Source: Microtetraspora malaysiensis (GTDB lineage Bacteria; Actinomycetota; Actinomycetes; Streptosporangiales; Streptosporangiaceae). Taken from it: a stretch of 54,769 bases of DNA. Shown piece by piece: positions 38,631 to 45,038 of the stretch. The stretch's first letter is position 1. Each line of letters begins with the position of its first letter. A model generated the notes under the pieces. It saw only the letters and a program-made list of their open reading frames with translations. It did no database searches and was not told where the DNA came from. The DNA lies in the NCBI RefSeq assembly GCF_001528665.1, contig NZ_BBYJ01000043.1, forward strand, positions 1-54,769, given 5' to 3'. Position numbers and translations under genes: made by a program.

Positions 38631-40655
38631 ATGAGGACGATCAACCGGCTGCTGGTCGCCAACCGCGGCGAGATCGCCCGCCGGGTGTTCCGCACCTGCC
38701 GCGATCTCGGCGTGGAGACGGTCGCCGTCTTCTCCGACGTCGACGCGGACGCGCCGCACGTCACCGAGGCCGACCAGGCGGTACGGCTCGGCGGCCCCCG
38801 GTCGTACCTGGACGCGGACGCGATCGTCGAGGCGGCCCGGACCGCCGGCGCGGACGCCGTCCACCCGGGGTACGGCTTCCTCTCCGAGAACGCCGAGTTC
38901 GCCCGGGCCGTGCTCGACGCGGGCCTGATCTGGGTCGGCCCGCCGCCGGAGGCCGTCGCCGCGATGGGCGCCAAGGTCGAGGCGAAGACGTTGCTGGCCG
39001 CCGCCGGGGTGCCGGTGCTCCCGACCTACGACCTCGACGACCTCGACGACCTCGACGACCTCGACGACCTCGACGACGATGACGCCCGCCCGCCGCTCCC
39101 GCTGCTGGTGAAGGCGTCGGCGGGCGGGGGCGGGCGCGGCATGCGGATCGTGCGCGCCGCCGCGGAGCTGCCCGAGGCGGTCGCGTCGGCGCGCCGGGAG
39201 GCGCTCGCGGCCTTCGGCGACGGCACGGTCTTCGCCGAGCCGCTGCTGGAGCACGCCCGGCACATCGAGGTGCAGATCCTGGCCGACGCCCACGGCACGG
39301 TCTGGGCGCTGGGTGAGCGCGAGTGCTCGGTGCAGCGCCGCCACCAGAAGATCGTCGAGGAGTCGCCCTCCCCCGCCGTCACCCCCGAGCTGCGCCGCGA
39401 GCTGTGCGACGCCGCGGTGCGGGCCGCGCAGGCGATCGGCTACGTCGGCGCGGGCACGGTCGAGTTCCTGGTCAAGGACGACGTCGTCGCCTTCCTGGAG
39501 ATGAACACCCGGCTCCAGGTCGAGCACCCGGTGACCGAGTACGTCTACGGCGTGGACCTGGTCCGGCTCCAGGTGGAGATCGCCGAGGGCGCGCCACTGC
39601 CCGGGCTGCCGCCGAGCCCGGTCGGCCACGCGATCGAGGCCCGTCTCTGCGCCGAGGACCCGGCGAACGGCTGGCGGCCGCAGGCGGGGGTCCTGCACCG
39701 CTTCGAGGTGCCCGGCGTGGACGCCGAGTTCCGCGCCGCCGGGACGCTGCGCCTCGACTCGGGCGTGGCCGGCGGCGCGACGGTCACCCCGCACTACGAC
39801 CCGATGCTGGCGAAGGTGATCGCCTACGCGCCCACCCGCGCGGGCGCGGCGCGGCGGCTGGCCACCGCGCTCGCCCGGGCCCGCCTCCACGGGCCGGTGA
39901 CCAACCGCGACCTGCTCGTCAACGTCCTGCGCCATCCCGCGTTCCTGTCGGGCGAGACCGACACCGGCTTCCTCGACCGGCACGCCGCGGCCGTCTCGGC
40001 GCCGCGCGCCGGCGCGGACGCCGTGCGGATCTCCGCGCTGGCGGCCGCGCTCGCCGGCGCGGCGGCCAACCGGGCGGCGGCCCGGGTGCTCGGCGAGCTG
40101 CCCAGCGGCTGGCGCAACGTCGTCTCCCAGCCCCAGCGGACCGCGTTCGCGCTCCCCGGGGAGCCCGGAGAGCGCGTCGAGATCGCCTATCTCATCACCC
40201 GCGACGGCCTGTCCGCCGAGGGGTTCGACGGCGTGGAACTCGTCTCGGCGACGCCCGGCGAGGTCGTGCTGTCGGTCTCCGGGGTCCGCCGCGCGTTCGC
40301 CGTGCACGCCCGCCCCGGCGTGACGTACGTCGACTCCGTCCTCGGGGCGGTGCGGCTGGCGCCGCTGGAGCGGCTGCCCGAGCCGGCCCGACAGGTGGAG
40401 CCGGGGTCGTTGCTCGCGCCCATGCCGGGTACGGTCCTTCGCGTCGCCGTCGAACCCGGGGACCGGGTCGCCGCGGGCCAGCCGGTGGTCGTCCTTGAGG
40501 CGATGAAGATGGAACACCAGATCGTCTCGCCCGGGGCGGGCGTCGTGGCGGCGCTCGACGCCGTCGCCGGCCGCCAGGTCGAGGCGGGAGCCGTACTCGC
40601 CGTAATCGAGGAGCACGCCGATGACAACGCCGATGACAACGTTGGTACGCAGTGA
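38631..40655 (+). CDS. Biotin carboxylase/biotin carboxyl carrier (alpha) subunit
   Basis: 674 residues. Biotin carboxylase N-domain (RLLVANRGEIARRVFRTC), ATP-grasp with KASAGGGGRGMRIV, ERECSVQRRHQKIVEESPS and FLEMNTRLQVEHPVTE, then the linker and C-terminal biotinyl domain. The lysine in EAMKMEH is Lys626. It carboxylates its own biotin with bicarbonate and ATP and serves the beta subunit upstream. ATG 38631. An acidic insert (Asp-Leu-rich, residues 135-151) just before the ATP-grasp is unusual. It overlaps the crotonase start by 35 bases. Confidence 0.94.
   Translation: MRTINRLLVANRGEIARRVFRTCRDLGVETVAVFSDVDADAPHVTEADQAVRLGGPRSYLDADAIVEAARTAGADAVHPGYGFLSENAEFARAVLDAGLIWVGPPPEAVAAMGAKVEAKTLLAAAGVPVLPTYDLDDLDDLDDLDDLDDDDARPPLPLLVKASAGGGGRGMRIVRAAAELPEAVASARREALAAFGDGTVFAEPLLEHARHIEVQILADAHGTVWALGERECSVQRRHQKIVEESPSPAVTPELRRELCDAAVRAAQAIGYVGAGTVEFLVKDDVVAFLEMNTRLQVEHPVTEYVYGVDLVRLQVEIAEGAPLPGLPPSPVGHAIEARLCAEDPANGWRPQAGVLHRFEVPGVDAEFRAAGTLRLDSGVAGGATVTPHYDPMLAKVIAYAPTRAGAARRLATALARARLHGPVTNRDLLVNVLRHPAFLSGETDTGFLDRHAAAVSAPRAGADAVRISALAAALAGAAANRAAARVLGELPSGWRNVVSQPQRTAFALPGEPGERVEIAYLITRDGLSAEGFDGVELVSATPGEVVLSVSGVRRAFAVHARPGVTYVDSVLGAVRLAPLERLPEPARQVEPGSLLAPMPGTVLRVAVEPGDRVAAGQPVVVLEAMKMEHQIVSPGAGVVAALDAVAGRQVEAGAVLAVIEEHADDNADDNVGTQ
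39033..39077 (+). repeat. In-frame 9-bp tandem repeat encoding (Leu-Asp-Asp)5
   Basis: Five identical copies of CTCGACGAC encode residues 135-149 of the biotin carboxylase, immediately before PLLVKASAGGGG. Normal family members have a short, non-repetitive connection here. The perfect units suggest recent expansion, similar in composition to the Asp-Leu repeat in the SNF2 gene. Confidence 0.9.
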
Positions 40656-41439
40656 GACCGCCGGAGGCGTGCGCACGCTGACCCTCGACTCACCGTCCAA
40701 CCGGAACGCCCTGTCGGTCCGGCTGCTCGGCGAGCTGCGGGAGGCCCTGGACGGCGCGCTGGCCGACCCCGATGTGCGGGTGATCGTGCTGACCGGCGCC
40801 GGGCCGGTGTTCTGCTCCGGCGCGGACCTGAAGGAGCAGCGCGCGCAGCGGGAGGGCGAGCCGGGTGCCGCGCCGGTGACCGGGGCGTTCCCCGAGATCC
40901 TCTCCCTCATCTGGGACAGCCCCAAGCCGGTGATCTGCCGCCTGAACGGCACCGCGCGGGCGGGCGGCCTCGGCCTGGTGGCGGCGTGCGACTTCGCCTT
41001 CGCCCCGCTGTCGGCGACGTTCGCGTTCAGCGAGGTGCGGCTCGGCGTCGCGCCGGCGATGATCGCGGTCACCTGCCTGCGCCGGATGGAGCCGCGCGCG
41101 GCGGCCGAGTACTTCCTCACCGGCGAGGCCTTCTCCGCCGCCAGGGCCGCCGAGGTCGGCCTGCTCACCCGGGCGGTGCCCGAGGACGAGCTGGACGCGA
41201 CCGTCGCGCGGTACGCCGACATGCTGCTGCGCGGCGGGCCAGAGGCGCTGGCGATCACCAAGCGGCTGGTCCGCGAGGTGCCCGCGATGCCGGTGGACGA
41301 GGGGCTGCGCCGGATGGCCGAGCTGTCCGCCGAGCGGTTCACCTCCAAGGAGGGGCAGGAGGGCATCCGCGCCTTCATGGAGAAGCGGCCCGCCGCCTGG
41401 ATCCCGCCCGCGCCCGCCTCCGGGGACGCGCCGCGATGA
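40621..41439 (+). CDS. Enoyl-CoA hydratase/isomerase (LiuC/AtuE-like)
   Basis: 272 residues, crotonase fold. The oxyanion-hole segments are GPVFCSGADLKEQ and NGTARAGGLGLVAACDF. The first catalytic Glu of classical hydratases is replaced (GGLGL rather than GGxEL), while the second, in FSEVRLGVAPAM, is kept. The SEVRLGVAPA pattern is the one I associate with methylglutaconyl-CoA and isohexenylglutaconyl-CoA hydratases, which fits the carboxylase context. ATG 40621 has GAGGAG seven bases upstream; an in-frame ATG at 40633 follows a direct repeat of GCCGATGACAAC. It overlaps the preceding gene and couples to AtuA by an ATGA overlap. Confidence 0.9.
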   Translation: MTTPMTTLVRSETAGGVRTLTLDSPSNRNALSVRLLGELREALDGALADPDVRVIVLTGAGPVFCSGADLKEQRAQREGEPGAAPVTGAFPEILSLIWDSPKPVICRLNGTARAGGLGLVAACDFAFAPLSATFAFSEVRLGVAPAMIAVTCLRRMEPRAAAEYFLTGEAFSAARAAEVGLLTRAVPEDELDATVARYADMLLRGGPEALAITKRLVREVPAMPVDEGLRRMAELSAERFTSKEGQEGIRAFMEKRPAAWIPPAPASGDAPR

Positions 41440-43304
41440 CCGAGCGGGGGGACGGCGCGGGCGCCGGGCCGCTCCGCGTCGCCAACTGCAGCGGGTTCTA
41501 CGGGGACCGGCTGTCGGCGGCGCGCGAGATGGTCGAGGGCGGCCCGATCGACGTGCTGACCGGCGACTGGCTGGCCGAACTGACCATGCTGATCCTCGCC
41601 GGGAACCGGCTGAAGGGCCGTCCCGGCTACGCCCGCACGTTCCTCACCCAGATGGAGCAGGTGCTCGGCACCTGCCTGGACCGCGGTATCAAGATCGTCA
41701 CGAATGCGGGCGGACTCGACCCGGCCGGGTGCGCGGAGGCGGTGGCCGAGCTCGCCGACCGGCTGGGGCTGTCGGTCACCGTCGGCCACACGCCCGCCGT
41801 CGACCCGATCGAGGGCCGGGTCCGCGTCGCCCGCCGCCGGGCGCGGATCGCCCACGTGACGGGGGACGACCTCATGCCCCGGCTGTCGCCGGCCTCCCCC
41901 GAGCCGATCCCGGCCGCCGCGCTCGTCAACGCCGACACCGGGGAGCCGTTCACCGGCCGTCCGGTCACCGCCAACGCCTACCTCGGCGGGCGGCCGATCG
42001 CCGTCGCGCTGGAGCAGGGCGCCGACGTGGTCGTCACCGGGCGGGTCACCGACGCCGCCCTGGTCACCGGCCCCGGCATGTGGTGGTACGGCTGGCGCCC
42101 CGGCGACCTGGACGCGCTCGCCGGGTCGGTGGTGGCCGGGCACGTGATCGAGTGCGGCTGCCAGGCGACCGGAGGCAATTACGCCTTCTTCGAGGAGGTG
42201 CCGGACCTGGCGCGGTGCGGCTTCCCGATCGCCGAGCTGCACGCGGACGGGTCGAGCGTGATCACGAAGCATCCGGGCACCGGTGGCCTGGTCTCCGTCG
42301 GCACGGTCACCGCCCAGCTCCTGTACGAGATCGCCTCCCCGCGCTATCTCGGCCCGGACGTGACGGCCCGCTTCGACACGATCCGGCTGGAGCAGGAGGG
42401 CCCGGACCGGGTCCGGATCAGCGGCGTGCGCGGCGAGCCGCCGCCGGACACGCTCAAGGCCGGGATCAACCTGGTCGGCGGCCATCGCAACACCATGACG
42501 CTCGTCCTCACCGGGCTCGACATCGAGGCCAAGGCGCGGGTCGCGGAGGAGGCGGTCTTCGCGCGGGTGCCCCGGGAGTCGTTCGAGCGGGTCCACGTCG
42601 AGCTGACCCCGCTGCCGGACGGCGACGCGGCGACGGCGCTGCTGCGGATCACCGTGATGGACCCCGACAAGGAGAAGGCCGGACGGCGGTTCTCCTCCGC
42701 CGTGGTGGAGACCGGGCTGGCGAGCTACCCGGGGTTCTACGCGCTCACTCCCCCGGGCGACGCCGCGCCGTACGGCGTCTTCTGGCCCGCCCTGGTGGAC
42801 GCGGGCGTGGTGCCCGCGGTGGTGACGGTCGAGGGCAGGCGGATCACCGTGCCGTGCCTCGCCCCCGCGGACGTCCACCGCGGCCGCCACGGGAGCCTGC
42901 CGGAGGCCCCGTCCTTCCCCGTCCCGGCTCCGGCCGCTCCCGGCGTCCCTGTACGGCGGGCCCCGCTCGGGCGGGTGGCCGGGGCGCGTTCGGGCGACAA
43001 GGGAGGCAACGCGAACCTGGGCGTCTGGGCCACGACCCCCGAGGGGTACGCCTGGCTGGCGGCGGAGCTGACCGCCGACCGGCTGAAGGAGCTGCTGCCG
43101 GAGACGCGCGACCTCACCGTCGAGCGCTTCGAGCTGCCCAACCTGCTGGCGCTCAACTTCGTCGTCCACGGGCTGCTGGGCCGGGGCGTGGCGGCCAATC
43201 CGCTGCTGGACGCGCAGGCCAAGGCGCTCGGCGAGCGGCTGCGCGCGGCCACCGTGCCGATCCCGGAGCGCCTGCTGGCGGACAACCGGAAATTGCCGGA
43301 GTGA
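41436..43304 (+). CDS. atuA: Acyclic terpene utilisation AtuA-family protein (DUF1446)
   Basis: 622 residues. The N-terminal DUF1446 domain (about 12-450) is recognised by CSGFYGDRLSAAREMVEGG, DVLTGDWLAELTML, IVTNAGGLDP and GRVTDAALVTGP. A C-terminal ferredoxin-like region (about 500-615) includes ARSGDKGGNANLGVWA. AtuA is required for growth on citronellol/geraniol in Pseudomonas, though its reaction is not settled. ATG 41436 overlaps the hydratase stop. It ends the four-gene carboxylase operon. The neighbours are those expected for the geranyl-CoA route; acyl-CoA dehydrogenases are not in the window. Confidence 0.9.
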   Translation: MTERGDGAGAGPLRVANCSGFYGDRLSAAREMVEGGPIDVLTGDWLAELTMLILAGNRLKGRPGYARTFLTQMEQVLGTCLDRGIKIVTNAGGLDPAGCAEAVAELADRLGLSVTVGHTPAVDPIEGRVRVARRRARIAHVTGDDLMPRLSPASPEPIPAAALVNADTGEPFTGRPVTANAYLGGRPIAVALEQGADVVVTGRVTDAALVTGPGMWWYGWRPGDLDALAGSVVAGHVIECGCQATGGNYAFFEEVPDLARCGFPIAELHADGSSVITKHPGTGGLVSVGTVTAQLLYEIASPRYLGPDVTARFDTIRLEQEGPDRVRISGVRGEPPPDTLKAGINLVGGHRNTMTLVLTGLDIEAKARVAEEAVFARVPRESFERVHVELTPLPDGDAATALLRITVMDPDKEKAGRRFSSAVVETGLASYPGFYALTPPGDAAPYGVFWPALVDAGVVPAVVTVEGRRITVPCLAPADVHRGRHGSLPEAPSFPVPAPAAPGVPVRRAPLGRVAGARSGDKGGNANLGVWATTPEGYAWLAAELTADRLKELLPETRDLTVERFELPNLLALNFVVHGLLGRGVAANPLLDAQAKALGERLRAATVPIPERLLADNRKLPE

Positions 43305-43329
43305 CCCCCCGAAAAACCCAAGAACCTTT

Positions 43330-43347
43330 ACAATTGCCAGCAATTGT
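43330..43347. promoter_or_regulatory. 18-bp perfect AT-rich palindrome, candidate operator of the small-gene module
   Basis: ACAATTGC-CA-GCAATTGT is perfect over 18 bp and contains two CAATTG cores, a sequence that is rare in this GC-rich DNA. It lies just upstream of the ribosome binding site (GGGGAAGGA, 43358-43366) of the 68-residue gene. Size and symmetry suit an XRE-type dimer. Confidence 0.7.
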
Positions 43348-43372
43348 TGCCGGTTTCGGGGAAGGACCGCCC

Positions 43373-43579
43373 ATGCGACTTCGCTTTCTCGGCTCGACGT
43401 CGGAGGCGGGGGCGTGCCCCTCGCTCTACGAGACCGACCGGGGCACGATCGTCGTGCAGGGGATGGAGCTCGTCGACGCCGACGCGCGGGCGGACCTGCG
43501 CCATGTGCTCGACGGCGAGACGGCCGTCGAGGTGCCCAAGGAGCTGCTGGTGGAGATCGCCAGACGCGTGCTCGCCTGA
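43373..43579 (+). CDS. Small acidic protein of an XRE/DUF5753-associated family
   Basis: 68 residues. Begins RLRFLGSTSEAGACPSLYET and ends with a helix VPKELLVEIARRVLA; one cysteine. I recognise the pattern from small actinobacterial proteins encoded beside XRE/DUF5753 regulators but know no biochemical function. ATG 43373 has GGGGAAGGA seven bases upstream. The gene is preceded by the palindrome at 43330-43347 and followed, after 77 bases, by a short leader ORF and the XRE gene. Co-expression with the regulator is likely. Confidence 0.8.
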   Translation: MRLRFLGSTSEAGACPSLYETDRGTIVVQGMELVDADARADLRHVLDGETAVEVPKELLVEIARRVLA

Positions 43580-43656
43580 TCACGATTAGGCACACCCCTA
43601 TGGCCGGATCGGCCCGGCGGGTCTACCTTTGAGCGCACCACAGGCGGAGGTAGCAC

Positions 43657-43746
43657 GTGACCGACCGAACCACCCGTACGGCGACCGCCCATCCACGCGC
43701 CGGAGGGGGGAGCCCGGCGGCACCGCGCGGGAGGGTCCTCGGGTGA
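43657..43746 (+). CDS. Short leader ORF (29 residues) overlapping the XRE gene start
   Basis: GTG 43657 has GGAGG (43646-43650) six bases upstream, an ideal ribosome binding site. The frame encodes 29 residues rich in Arg, Thr, Gly and Pro and stops at TGA 43744-43746, which overlaps the XRE GTG by four bases. The GTGA overlap suggests translational coupling. The peptide matches no family I know, so it may be only a translation-delivery ORF or chance. Confidence 0.35.
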   Translation: MTDRTTRTATAHPRAGGGSPAAPRGRVLG

Positions 43747-44594
43747 GCGGCTTCCAGCAGGCCCGCGTGGATCTGGGGGCCGAGCTGCGGCGGCTGCGCG
43801 AGGCGGCGCACCTGTCGGGCAAGGAGCTGGCCGAGCGCCTCGGCTGGCAGGCGTCCAAGGTCTCCCGGATCGAGAACGCCCGGCAGACCGCCACCGAGGA
43901 CGACGTGGTCACCTGGGGGCAGGCCGTGGGCGCCGCCCCGGACACCGTGGACGACCTGATCGAACGGGCCCGCGGCCTCGTCGAACGGCACGACTCCTGG
44001 CGGCAGCGGCACCGGAGCGGCCTGGCCGCCCTCCAGGAGGACCTGCGTGACCTGGAATGGCGGACCCGGATCATCCGGGCGTTCGAACCCGGCATCGTGA
44101 TCGGCCTGCTGCAGACCGCCGAGTACGCCAGGAACATCTTCACCCGGGTGCGCCGCCTGTACGAGGCGACCGACGACATCGACGCGGCGATCCGGGTCCG
44201 GATGCAGCGCCAGGAGATCCTCTACGACCCCGCCCGCTCGTTCCGGTTCGTCCTGCCGGAGGCGGTGCTGCGCTACCGGTTCGCGCCGCTCGACGTGATG
44301 CGCGGCCAGATGGACCGGCTGCTCGCCGTCACCACCCTGCCGAACGTCGAGTTCGGCGTCATCCCGACCGGGGCGCTGCTGCCCACGACCCTGGTGAACC
44401 CGTTCTGGATCTACAACGACTCCCTGGTCGGGGTCGCCACCAAGACCAAGGAGATCCTGCTGCGCGACTCCGAGGACGTCGCCTTCTACGCCCGTGAGTT
44501 CGAGGAGCTCTGCGCGGTGGCCGCGTTCGGGGAGGACGCCCGCCGGCTGATCGTCCAGGTGATCGACGACTACGACCGGCAGCCGCCGAGCTGA
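43743..44594 (+). CDS. XRE-family regulator with DUF5753 (Scr1-type) domain
   Basis: 283 residues. N-terminal helix-turn-helix: AELRRLREAAHLSGKELAER followed by LGWQASKVSRIENARQTA. The DUF5753 domain fills about 95-280 with the typical EPGIVIGLLQTAEYAR and VLPEAVLRYRF segments. Such proteins usually sit beside a small partner (DUF397 or others) and control development or antibiotic genes in actinomycetes, as with WhiJ-like loci. GTG 43743 follows GGGAGGG by seven bases. The flanking small genes and the palindromes make it the probable autoregulator of this module. Confidence 0.93.
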   Translation: MSGFQQARVDLGAELRRLREAAHLSGKELAERLGWQASKVSRIENARQTATEDDVVTWGQAVGAAPDTVDDLIERARGLVERHDSWRQRHRSGLAALQEDLRDLEWRTRIIRAFEPGIVIGLLQTAEYARNIFTRVRRLYEATDDIDAAIRVRMQRQEILYDPARSFRFVLPEAVLRYRFAPLDVMRGQMDRLLAVTTLPNVEFGVIPTGALLPTTLVNPFWIYNDSLVGVATKTKEILLRDSEDVAFYAREFEELCAVAAFGEDARRLIVQVIDDYDRQPPS

Positions 44595-44688
44595 CCGCGT
44601 GAATGGCCGGGCCACACAGTCGCCGCGTCCGCCTGCCGCGGCCGTCCCGTCCCGTCCCGCGCGGCCCGTCGTCGCCGGAAGAATCGCC

Positions 44689-44696
44689 GCAATTGC
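44689..44696. promoter_or_regulatory. GCAATTGC palindrome upstream of the 85-residue gene
   Basis: This 8-bp palindrome repeats the CAATTGC core found twice at 43330-43347 and lies 57 bases before the second small gene. These are the only CAATTG occurrences I noticed in the window, both in this module, which suggests a shared regulator. Confidence 0.5.
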
Positions 44697-44753
44697 TTGT
44701 ATCCGGCTCCCAGCGCGTGCAATCCTTTCCACCTGAACGGGAGGTGAAGCGCG

Positions 44754-45011
44754 TTGGTCGACACGGTTTCGCGCATCCAGGAGTTCGCGTCGGCGGTTCG
44801 CACGCACATCGACCTCTCGGTCCGGGTGGTCGGCGACATGCCTCCCCGGGTGCAGGTGCGCAACCGGTTCAGCGAGACCCTCCGCGAGACCGTCACCTGC
44901 TCCGAGGACGGCGCCTTCCTCACCTCGTGGGGCTACCGGCTCGGCACCGTCGAGTGCGTCGAGTCCGCCGCCGCCCGGCTCGCCTACCTCCTGGCCGCCC
45001 TCCCCGCCTGA
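44754..45011 (+). CDS. Small protein of unknown function, XRE-associated
   Basis: 85 residues from TTG 44754, chosen because GGGAGGTGA lies about seven bases upstream. Sequence: an N-terminal helix (RIQEFASAVRTHI), a central beta-rich part with VRVVGDMPPRVQVRN, a conserved-looking FLTSWGYRLGT, and a C-terminal Ala/Leu helix (AAARLAYLLAAL). It resembles other small actinobacterial proteins encoded near XRE/DUF5753 regulators. The gene lies 159 bases after the XRE gene and carries its own GCAATTGC element. Function unknown. Confidence 0.75.
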   Translation: MVDTVSRIQEFASAVRTHIDLSVRVVGDMPPRVQVRNRFSETLRETVTCSEDGAFLTSWGYRLGTVECVESAAARLAYLLAALPA

Positions 45012-45038
45012 CGGCTCGTACCTACCCGACGAGCCGCC

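Noticed and set aside
35048-43595. Very long open frames on the minus strand opposite the kinase and carboxylase operon
   Set aside because: They are mirror frames caused by high GC at third positions; the sequences are Arg/Gly/His-rich without domains, whereas the plus strand carries recognisable enzymes.
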